64,000 bases of DNA, from the NCBI GenBank assembly GCA_013823135.1, contig PNLP01000011.1, positions 62,001 to 126,000 of the forward strand. Direction: 5' to 3'. Positions 54,295 through 61,207 of the stretch are shown here, piece by piece. A program made the translations under genes and the position numbers. The notes under the pieces were generated by a model. It was not told the origin of the DNA, searched no databases, and saw only the letters and a list, made by a program, of their open reading frames with translations. The first letter of the stretch is position 1; every line of letters begins with the position of its first letter. This stretch comes from Planctomycetaceae bacterium. Its GTDB lineage: Bacteria; Planctomycetota; Planctomycetia; Gemmatales; Gemmataceae.

Positions 54295-54518
54295 CACCGT
54301 GGCCGTCGAGCGTGGGCGACCACCTGTTCCCATGTCAGAGCCCGACTGGGGTCGGCATCGTGGGCCGCGAGACGGCGTTGGAGTTCAGCAAGCAATTCTG
54401 GGCTGGGTGTCGGACGCCATCCAGAATCGGCGATCTGATCCCAGAGACGGAAAACGAGTTCCAGCTGATCTTCCATTGGCCAGGCGCGAACGGTGTCCAA
54501 AGTTCCAGTTGTGTCCAA
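54294..54518 (-). CDS. Addiction module antitoxin (TIGR02574-like)
   Basis: The predicted product is a 74-residue protein. MEDQLELVFRLWDQIADSGWRPTPSPELLAELQRRLAAHDADPSRALTWEQVVAHAR is the typical layout of the small helical 'addiction module component' family: L-x-L-x-E/D-x-L-x-x-x-I start, P-x-x-x-x-E-L-x-R-R-x-x-x-x-x-x-x-P middle and W-E-E/Q-V end. It lies directly before and overlaps the ParE-type toxin gene. These antitoxins lack a clear DNA-binding domain. Confidence 0.88.
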   Translation of the reverse strand: MDTTGTLDTVRAWPMEDQLELVFRLWDQIADSGWRPTPSPELLAELQRRLAAHDADPSRALTWEQVVAHARRPR

Positions 54519-54582
54519 GTGACGCTCCGAAGGGACTCAGTGAATCCCATCTTAACCACGCGACCGCGGGAGTGAAAGTAGC

Positions 54583-55503
54583 CTATTCCCCGTCGGCGTT
54601 CTTGCCGGCGGGTTCCGTGTCGGCGCGGACCTTGGGTTCGATCAGCACCTTCAGCAACAGCGTCACCAGAGCCAGCATCGTCAGCACCGAGGCCAGCGCG
54701 AACGCGGCGGGATTGTCCGAGCCTTCCCACAGCTTTTGCACCCGCAGCGGCATCGTGTCGGTTTGGCCCTCGATCCGGCCCGAGACCACATACACCGCAC
54801 CGAACTCACCCATCGCGCGGGCGTTGCACAGGATCACGCCGTACAGCAAGCCCCACTTGATGTTCGGCACCGTGATCCACCAGAACAACTGCCAGCCACT
54901 CGCACCCAGGCTTCGCGCCGCGAGTTCCTCATCCGGGCCAACAGCTTCCAGTACCGGAATCAATTCGCGAGCCACGAACGGGAACGTCACGAACGCCGTG
55001 GCCAGCACCAGTGCCGGCGGCGCGAAGATCACCTGATAGCCGTGATCGCGAAGCCAGAGGCCCAATTCTGTTTGCATGCCGAAGATCAAAACGAACATGA
55101 GCCCGGCAACCACAGGCGACACCGAGAACGGCAGGTCAATCAGCGTGATGAGGAGACCACGGCCGCGGAACCTGAAGCGAGCGATGGACCACGCCGCCGC
55201 CACGCCGAAAACCACGTTCAGGGCGACCGCGACCGGCGCGACGATCATCGTCAGGAAGATCGCGTGCCGCGTGTCGGAGTTCGCGATGAGGTTGTTCCAG
55301 TACACCCCAAGACCCTTCGCGGTCGCCTGAGCGAACACGGACGCCAGCGGCACGCCGATCAGCAACCCGACGATGCCGAGCGTGAGCCCTATGAGCGTCC
55401 AGCGGACATACCACGGGTCGCGGGTCGCGCGACGGAGCGGCGCTGCCTGGAAGACCGCAGCGGGTGTGGGTTGGCCGCTGGCGAGTGCGGATTCAGCCGA
55501 CAT
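54583..55503 (-). CDS. cysW: Sulfate/thiosulfate ABC transporter permease CysW
   Basis: The predicted product has 306 residues and six TM segments after a short cytoplasmic start. The permease EAA loop is ELIPVLEAVGPDEELAARSLGASGWQLFWWITVPNIKWGLLYG. The CysW-specific ending region is GEFGAVYVVSGRIEGQTDTMPLRVQKLWE. It overlaps cysT by 11 bp and forms with it the membrane channel for sulfate. The ATPase gene cysA, usually next, is absent; the next gene on this strand, after 64 bp, is the antitoxin. Confidence 0.94.
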   Translation of the reverse strand: MSAESALASGQPTPAAVFQAAPLRRATRDPWYVRWTLIGLTLGIVGLLIGVPLASVFAQATAKGLGVYWNNLIANSDTRHAIFLTMIVAPVAVALNVVFGVAAAWSIARFRFRGRGLLITLIDLPFSVSPVVAGLMFVLIFGMQTELGLWLRDHGYQVIFAPPALVLATAFVTFPFVARELIPVLEAVGPDEELAARSLGASGWQLFWWITVPNIKWGLLYGVILCNARAMGEFGAVYVVSGRIEGQTDTMPLRVQKLWEGSDNPAAFALASVLTMLALVTLLLKVLIEPKVRADTEPAGKNADGE

Positions 55504-56317
55504 TCCGCTTGCTCCGGTATTCGAGGTAATTGATCGCGGCCAGCAACACGAACGAGATCCCGAGCAGCACGGTCGCGATGGCGGCGGCCTCGGCGTAGGA
55601 GTACTCTTCGAGCCGCACCATGATCAACATCGGGGCGATCTCGGTCTCGAAGATTTTGTTGCTAGTGATGAAGATGACCGAGCCGTATTCGCCTAGTCCG
55701 CGTGCGAAAGCCAGTGCGAAACCGGTGAGTGCCGGCGGGATGAGTGTCGGCAGAATCACGCGGAGGAATGTCTGCCAGCGCGAGGCGCCCAGTACCGACG
55801 CGGCTTCTTCGGTCTCGGCGTCCAGATCCTCGAGGACGGGTTGCACGGTTCGTACCACGAACGGGAACCCGGTGAAGACCAGTACCAACACGATGCCAAG
55901 TCGGGAGTACGCAGCCTCAATGCCGAGTGGTGTGAGGAATTGCCCGATCCAGCCGTTCGGAACGTACAGGCTCGCGTAGACCAGGCCGGCCACTGCTGTC
56001 GGCAACGCGAGGGGCACATCCACGAGGGCATCGACTAACCGCTTGCCTGGGAACTCGTAGCGAACGAGCGTCCAGGCTACGATCAGGCCAAGGACGATGT
56101 TCACGGCAGCGGCGGCGAAGGAGACCCCGAACGTGAGTTTGTACGCGGCCACCGCTCGGGGCGTCCACGCTGCGGCGACGAACTCGCTTGGGCCGAGCGA
56201 CGCGGCTTTCACCAGACAGGCCGCGAGGGGAATCAGAACCAGCAGCGTCAGGTACGTGATGGTGTACCCCAGCCCAAGCCCGAACCCCGGCAACGCCCGA
56301 CGACTCACCCCACTCAT
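55493..56317 (-). CDS. cysT: Sulfate/thiosulfate ABC transporter permease CysT
   Basis: The predicted product has 274 residues and six TM segments. It has GYTITYLTLLVLIPLAAC (TM1), LVDALVDVPLALPTAVAGLVYASLY and the EAA loop VRTVQPVLEDLDAETEEAASVLGASRWQTFLRVILPTLIPPALTG. GLGEYGSVIFITSNKIFETEIAPMLI is a CysT signature. The ATG at 56317 lies 58 bp after the binding protein stop. Gene order binding protein, cysT, cysW is the normal sulfate operon order. Confidence 0.94.
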   Translation of the reverse strand: MSGVSRRALPGFGLGLGYTITYLTLLVLIPLAACLVKAASLGPSEFVAAAWTPRAVAAYKLTFGVSFAAAAVNIVLGLIVAWTLVRYEFPGKRLVDALVDVPLALPTAVAGLVYASLYVPNGWIGQFLTPLGIEAAYSRLGIVLVLVFTGFPFVVRTVQPVLEDLDAETEEAASVLGASRWQTFLRVILPTLIPPALTGFALAFARGLGEYGSVIFITSNKIFETEIAPMLIMVRLEEYSYAEAAAIATVLLGISFVLLAAINYLEYRSKRNVG

Positions 56318-56374
56318 GCAATCTCCACTTCGTCAGCGGACACGCTTCCCTTCGGGTCGCGGCCAAGCGAATAC

Positions 56375-57448
56375 TCACTGCTTCTTCTGGCCTGCGGCCT
56401 GGATCTGGTCGAAGATCTGGCCTTCCGCGAAGAACTTCTTCTGAACCTCGTCCCAACTCTTGGTGGGTACGAGCGATGTTGCCTCGTGGAGAGCCATCTT
56501 CGGAAACAGCGTCTGATACTCGGCGTACAGTTCGGGGTCGGCCTTGGCGAGTGCTTCCGGCTCACTTGGCCGGTGATAGTTCTTCACAATCAACTTCTTC
56601 GCTTCGGGAGTGTACAGGTAACGCATGTACGCATCGGCGATCGCAGCCGTCCCCTTCCGCTTCACGTTCGCATCGACGACTGCAATGTGTGGTTCTGCCA
56701 AAACGCTGATCGCGCCACCCGGCGTGTTCGCCCCAGGGTGCACGATCTCGAGCTTCCCTTCGGCTTCCTTTACTTCCAGGTGCGCCTCGTTCTCCCAGGT
56801 CAGGTGAACGTCGCCGATCCCCTTTTGTGCGAAGGTCATCGTGGCCGCGCGAGCGGCAGCGTCGAGCACGGGCACCCGCTGATACGCCTTCGTGACGAAG
56901 TCGCGAGCGTCAGCTTCGCTGCCGCCACGCCAGATCACCGATCCCCACATGGAAAGAAAGCTCCACTTCCCGTTCCCTGAGGTCTTCGGGCTGGGCGTGA
57001 CGATCTCCACATCCGAGCGGGTCAAGTCGGCCCAGTCGCGGATGTTCTTGGGGTTCCCCTTCCGCACGACAAAGACGATCGTGGAGGTGTAGGGCAGTGA
57101 GCGGTTCGGGTAACGCTTCTCCCAGTCGGGATCGAGCAAACCCGCCTTCCGAACCGCGTTGGTGTCCGTCCAGAGTGCCAGAGAAATGATGTCGGCGGGA
57201 AGGCCGTCGATCACAGCACGCGCCTGGCTACCCGAGCCGCCGTGGGACTGGCGGATGAAGAGCTTGACGCCCGTTTCCCGCTCGTAATGGGCGATAAAGC
57301 CGGCGTTCACGTCGTGCCAGAGTTCACGAGTGGGGTCGCATGCCACGTTGAGCAACTGCTCATTTCGCGCGAAGCCAGACGCAGCCACCCAGATGCCTGC
57401 CCCGACAATGTAAACTGCGACAAACCCGATCAGGAGCCGTGCCCACAT
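56375..57448 (-). CDS. Sulfate ABC transporter periplasmic binding protein
   Basis: The predicted product has 357 residues. The N-terminal hydrophobic segment LLIGFVAVYIVGAGIWVAASG is a signal or anchor. The Sbp/CysP pattern is clear: LLNVACDPTRELWHDVNAGF, QSHGGSGSQARAVIDGLPADIISLALWTDTNAV, VFVVRKGNPKNIRDWADL, TPSPKTSGNGKWSFLSMWG. The Ser-Gly-Gly-Ser-Gly-Ser and Lys-Thr-Ser-Gly-Asn-Gly groups are the sulfate ligands. It is the first gene of the sulfate uptake operon on the minus strand. Confidence 0.93.
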   Translation of the reverse strand: MWARLLIGFVAVYIVGAGIWVAASGFARNEQLLNVACDPTRELWHDVNAGFIAHYERETGVKLFIRQSHGGSGSQARAVIDGLPADIISLALWTDTNAVRKAGLLDPDWEKRYPNRSLPYTSTIVFVVRKGNPKNIRDWADLTRSDVEIVTPSPKTSGNGKWSFLSMWGSVIWRGGSEADARDFVTKAYQRVPVLDAAARAATMTFAQKGIGDVHLTWENEAHLEVKEAEGKLEIVHPGANTPGGAISVLAEPHIAVVDANVKRKGTAAIADAYMRYLYTPEAKKLIVKNYHRPSEPEALAKADPELYAEYQTLFPKMALHEATSLVPTKSWDEVQKKFFAEGQIFDQIQAAGQKKQ

Positions 57449-57544
57449 CGTGGAACCTCGGGCCAGGAAACTAGATCATCATGTTTATCATGTTGGTAGG
57501 CTACGTGTTCGTGTCAGGCTGGTCAATCGCAATCGTGGGTGAGC

Positions 57545-57579
57545 AAAAAAGAACCCCAGGTCAATTGACGCGGGGTTTG
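57545..57579 (-). terminator. Intrinsic terminator after the small cytochrome gene
   Basis: On the minus strand AACCCC pairs with GGGGTT (57572-57577 with 57552-57557) followed by CTTTTTTG. It is 26-60 bp past the stop at 57605. Confidence 0.8.
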
Positions 57580-57604
57580 AGGAGGCAAGCAGTTATCTGG
57601 CCAA

Positions 57605-57985
57605 TCAGTCGTTCTTGGCACCGGCAGCGATCCAGGCTTTCAGAATTGCGACCTGCCCTTCGGGGAGCCCCTTCTTGGGGGGCATCAACTTCGCGCCCTG
57701 GCCCAGGACCGATTTCACCAACCGGCTCTTGTCCGGATCGTTGGCTTTCACGCTTTTCATCACGAAGTCGTAAGAGCTAAGGTCCACCCCGCCTTTCTTC
57801 TTCTTATCGCTGTGGCAATTCACGCAGGAGTTCGTGAGAATCGGCATCACATCGGCTTTGAAGCTCGGAACCTTGTCCGCTTTCGGTGCCGCGGCCAGGG
57901 CTGGTGCGGAGTGCAACCCACCCACACTGCCACAGATGCCGACGATCCCCGCAAGCAGAATCCCCAAACCGAGGCGCGAACGCAT
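57605..57985 (-). CDS. Exported planctomycete-type cytochrome c domain protein
   Basis: The predicted product has 126 residues. The signal peptide is LGLGILLAGIVGICGSVGGLHSAPALA. The domain starts SFKADVMPILTNSCVNCHSDKKKKGGVDLSSYDFVMK, with haem-binding CVNCH near residue 60, and continues KSVLGQGAKLMPPKKGLPEGQVAILKAWIAAGA, where Met of LMPP is the probable distal ligand. This is the short 'planctomycete cytochrome C' type usually seen at the front of larger proteins; here it stands alone. It is a small periplasmic electron carrier. Confidence 0.88.
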   Translation of the reverse strand: MRSRLGLGILLAGIVGICGSVGGLHSAPALAAAPKADKVPSFKADVMPILTNSCVNCHSDKKKKGGVDLSSYDFVMKSVKANDPDKSRLVKSVLGQGAKLMPPKKGLPEGQVAILKAWIAAGAKND

Positions 57986-58427
57986 TTGAGTCCTCCCGAG
58001 TCAAGTATGGTGTTCTGTTCCCAAACGATGTGCTGTAACACTACACACCAACTTAAACGCTCAACCTGATCAAATGATTCCCTGGAAACCTCATATGTGA
58101 GAGAGAATTCATGATCGGTCGCAACGGTTTTTCCAGTGACGCCAACTTCCTGAAGGAGATTGCCACAACCTCGTTCCTCGAACCGATGTCCGAACTCCCT
58201 CAATTGGGCTAAGTCAACTTGACTGTTTGATCGCATTTCACCGATCTGACTCACGTGGCAGAACTCGGCCACTTCCGCCGCGAAAACGCTCACTGGAGTT
58301 GGGCACTCGAATTGCTCTGACTGGGTTACACCCAGAATCTGACGCCAACGACTCTTAGTCTGCACGAAAATGTCGCAATCGTGCCCGATATATGGGCATA
58401 CCGAACTGGACCGGGGGCAGGAAACCT
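57986..58427. other. Intergenic region of low GC, no supported gene
   Basis: About 440 bp between divergent genes. A minus-strand frame reads through it but overlaps the cytochrome gene, lacks codon bias and has no family pattern. AGGA at 58419-58422 is the likely ribosome site for the ATP-grasp gene. Confidence 0.5.
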
Positions 58428-59930
58428 GTGACAACCACTCTCACTACACCTGGTTTGTCTCGCAGTTTGAATGGGAGTGCCGCGACAATCGCGAAACTCT
58501 TCGACAACTACACTCCACACTCGACCGCGTGGGATGAGTTGTTCAATCGCGTGGGCGACCCACATGATCACTGCTCGACTCTCGTCGAGCGACTCGGGCG
58601 GCTATTCCTCAACGAGTTCCACACCAAACGGACGAACGCCGATCTCGCCTTCGTGAATCAGGGCGTCACCTTTTCGGTGTACTCCGACCGTCGTGGCACG
58701 GAGAAGATTTTCCCGTTCGACCTCATCCCTCGCATGATCCCGGCGAAGGAATGGGTTGAACTCGAGAAGGGGCTCGTGCAGCGCATCAAGGCGCTGAACA
58801 TGTTCCTCCACGACGTTTACAACGAACAACGAATCCTGAAAGAGAAGGTCATCCCCGAGGATCTGGTTCTCGGATCGAAGGGTTTCCGCCCCGAGATGAT
58901 CGGCTTCACGCCGCCGGGTGGCGTCTACATCCACATTTGTGGGACCGACCTGATCCGCGACGCGGACGGGCAGTTCCTCGTGCTCGAAGACAACGGCCGC
59001 ACGCCAAGCGGTGTGAGCTACGTGCTCGAAAACCGAACCGTGATGAAAAAGGTGTTCCCGCAACTCTTCGCCGACATCCGCGTGAAGCGTGTCGAGGACT
59101 ACCCACAGCGGTTGCGTGAGGCGCTCAACTCGGTTGTCTGCGAAGGTGCGAACACCCCGCCAAACGTCGTCGTGTTGTCGCCCGGGCAGTACAACTCGGC
59201 GTACTTTGAGCACAGTTTCCTCGCCCGGCACATGGGCGTCGAGATGGTCTTCGGCCCGGACCTGTTCGTTCAGGACGACACGGTCTACCTCAAGACGACT
59301 CGCGGGCCGCAAAAGGTGGATGTGATTTACCGCCGGCTCGACGACGATTTCCTTGACCCCGAAGCGTTCCGCCCCGATAGCTTGCTAGGCGTTCCGGGTC
59401 TGTTCCGCGCCTATCGTGCGGGGAACGTCACGCTCGCCAACGCCGTCGGTACCGGCGTGGCCGACGACAAGGCGGTTTACCCCTACACCGAGGACATGAT
59501 CCGGTTCTACCTCAGCGAAGAGCCGATCCTGAAAAACGTCCCAACCTACATCTGTGCCCGCCCCGCCGACCTGAAGTACACGCTCGACCACCTCGAAGAG
59601 TTGGTCGTGAAGGCCGTGAACGAGTCGGGCGGTTACGGCATGTTGATGGGGCCGAGCAGCACCGCCGCCCAGCGTGCGGAGTTCGCCGCGAAGATCCGCG
59701 AGAACCCACGAAACTACATTTCCCAGCCAGTCGTGACGCTCAGCACGTGTCCGACCTGGACCGAAGAAGGGACTGCCCCCCGGCACGTCGATCTTCGGCC
59801 TTACATCATCAGCGGGAAGACGACCTGGGTGCTGCCCGGCGGCCTCACCCGCACGGCACTGACGAAGGGGTCGCTGGTGGTCAACTCCAGCCAGGGCGGC
59901 GGGAGCAAGGATACGTGGGTTGTTGACTAA
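58428..59930 (+). CDS. Circularly permuted ATP-grasp protein (DUF404/DUF407)
   Basis: GTG at 58428 with AGGA upstream was taken; ATG at 58392 is an alternative. The predicted product has about 500 residues. Family blocks: NRVGDPHDHCSTLVERLGRLFLNEF, FPFDLIPRMIPAKEWVELEKGLVQRIKALNMFLHDVYNEQRIL, HICGTDLIRDADGQFLVLEDNGRTPSGVSYVLENR, YRRLDDDFLDPEAF and KAVNESGGYGMLMGP. These are the hallmarks of the predicted peptide ligase of the alpha-E/transglutaminase clusters. The enzyme should use ATP to join an amino group to a carboxylate; the product is not known. It is followed by the alpha-E gene and the transglutaminase/DUF2126 gene, the standard order. Confidence 0.92.
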   Translation: MTTTLTTPGLSRSLNGSAATIAKLFDNYTPHSTAWDELFNRVGDPHDHCSTLVERLGRLFLNEFHTKRTNADLAFVNQGVTFSVYSDRRGTEKIFPFDLIPRMIPAKEWVELEKGLVQRIKALNMFLHDVYNEQRILKEKVIPEDLVLGSKGFRPEMIGFTPPGGVYIHICGTDLIRDADGQFLVLEDNGRTPSGVSYVLENRTVMKKVFPQLFADIRVKRVEDYPQRLREALNSVVCEGANTPPNVVVLSPGQYNSAYFEHSFLARHMGVEMVFGPDLFVQDDTVYLKTTRGPQKVDVIYRRLDDDFLDPEAFRPDSLLGVPGLFRAYRAGNVTLANAVGTGVADDKAVYPYTEDMIRFYLSEEPILKNVPTYICARPADLKYTLDHLEELVVKAVNESGGYGMLMGPSSTAAQRAEFAAKIRENPRNYISQPVVTLSTCPTWTEEGTAPRHVDLRPYIISGKTTWVLPGGLTRTALTKGSLVVNSSQGGGSKDTWVVD

Positions 59931-59952
59931 CTCCGAATGCGGATTGGTTCGT

Positions 59953-60031
59953 GTGGGAGACAAGGAGAAGGGGAGGGTGGGAGAGGAAGAACTGGTTTAA
60001 CTCCCTGTCTCCCCCTCTCCTTGTCTCCCAC
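59953..60031. repeat. Palindromic repeat, family C, between ATP-grasp and alpha-E genes
   Basis: The arm 59953-59974 begins GTGGGAGACAAGGAGAAGGG and pairs with 60010-60031 with one mismatch. Same family as the element inside fhcB at 49240. It fills most of the 140-bp gap. Confidence 0.85.
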
Positions 60032-60070
60032 TCTCGTCCTGAACTTACTGCGGTTCTGAGGGGAGTTCGC

Positions 60071-61099
60071 GTGATATCCCGCGTTGCGGAACAATGCTTC
60101 TGGATGGCTCGATACCTGGAACGGGTTGAGAACACCTCACGAGTTTTGGAGGTCAACCGAACCCTCCTCCTCGACTTCCACGTACCGGTCGAACAACAGT
60201 GGAAGCCGCTGCTCATCATCTCCGGTATCCACGATTACAAGGAAGAGCCGACCGCCGAGAACATCCAGGAATACATGACCTGGGATCGGGATAACCCCTT
60301 CAGCATTATCTCATCGTTGTTCTGGGCTCGTGAGAATGCCCGCATTATCCGCGAAGTGATCTCGGGCGAGATGTGGGAACGGCTCAACTACTATCACCTC
60401 TGGATGCAGGGCACCGCCGGGCGTGAGGCCTACGACAGCAACCGCCACGAGTTCTATGCACAGGTGCGGCGGATCAACCAATTGATCCACGGGATCGCCG
60501 ACACGACCATGAGTCACGGCGACCCCTGGGAGTTCTTCAAGCTGGGAACCTACCTTGAACGCGCCTCTCAAACGGCGCGCGTCATGGACGTGAAGTATCA
60601 CACGATGCTTCCCAAGATGGAAGACATTGGCACCCCGATCGACAACGCCCACTGGGTCGCCATCCTGATGAGCTGCTCGGGGTACGAACCCTTCCACAAG
60701 AAGCCTCGCCAGTCGCCAATCGACCCGGGGTCGGCTGTCGCCGAATTCTTGATCTTTGATGAGCAATTCCCTCGATCAATCAAGCGTTGCCTGTGGGAGT
60801 GCGAGGGCGCTGCGACGGCTGCAGCGGGTAATCCGATTGGGAGGGCTGCAACGCTTGCGGAGAAGTCAATCTCTGACCTGCTCGCATGGCTTGAGGCCCG
60901 AACGATATCTACCATCGTCCGAGAAGGGTTGCACGAGTCGCTCACGCACGTTGTGGACACCGTTCACACGATTGGTGATGCGATCAACGCGACGTTCTTT
61001 GCAGCCGAGGTGATTCCGCTACGGAAGGAGCCAACTCAATCCCAGGACGGGAAGACCCAGACGCAGACGCTCGGCACGCTGACACAGACACAGAAGTAA
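60071..61099 (+). CDS. Alpha-E domain protein (DUF403)
   Basis: GTG at 60071 after GGGGAG gives VISRVAEQCFWMARYLERVENTSRVLEVNRTLLLD, the exact family start; the more upstream frame reads through a repeat. The predicted product has 342 residues, almost all helical, with FWARENARIIREVISGEMWERLNYYHLW and FFKLGTYLERASQTARVMDVKY, two copies of the ERxxx(T/A)xR motif of alpha-E. The function is not established; it always accompanies the ATP-grasp and transglutaminase-like proteins. It ends in a Gln/Thr-rich tail. Confidence 0.93.
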   Translation: MISRVAEQCFWMARYLERVENTSRVLEVNRTLLLDFHVPVEQQWKPLLIISGIHDYKEEPTAENIQEYMTWDRDNPFSIISSLFWARENARIIREVISGEMWERLNYYHLWMQGTAGREAYDSNRHEFYAQVRRINQLIHGIADTTMSHGDPWEFFKLGTYLERASQTARVMDVKYHTMLPKMEDIGTPIDNAHWVAILMSCSGYEPFHKKPRQSPIDPGSAVAEFLIFDEQFPRSIKRCLWECEGAATAAAGNPIGRAATLAEKSISDLLAWLEARTISTIVREGLHESLTHVVDTVHTIGDAINATFFAAEVIPLRKEPTQSQDGKTQTQTLGTLTQTQK

Positions 61100-61109
61100 C
61101 GACTGATGT

Positions 61110-61182
61110 TGGCGAGCGGGGGACATCAGTCCCCCGGTTGTCTTGAAACCGCCACCGGGGGACTGATGTCCCCCGCTCGCCA
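61110..61182. repeat. Family B palindromic repeat between alpha-E and transglutaminase genes
   Basis: The left arm (from 61110) begins TGGCGAGCGGGGGACATCAG and pairs with the right arm ending at 61182. Each arm also has its own GGGGGAC-atca-GTCCCCC hairpin. It lies 10 bp past one stop and 26 bp before the next start. Confidence 0.85.
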
Positions 61183-61207
61183 CAATGTACTGCATCTGAG
61201 GAACACC

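Noticed and set aside
57847..58434. A 195-residue minus-strand frame through the low-GC gap
   Set aside because: It overlaps the start of the cytochrome gene, lacks codon bias and shows no domain.
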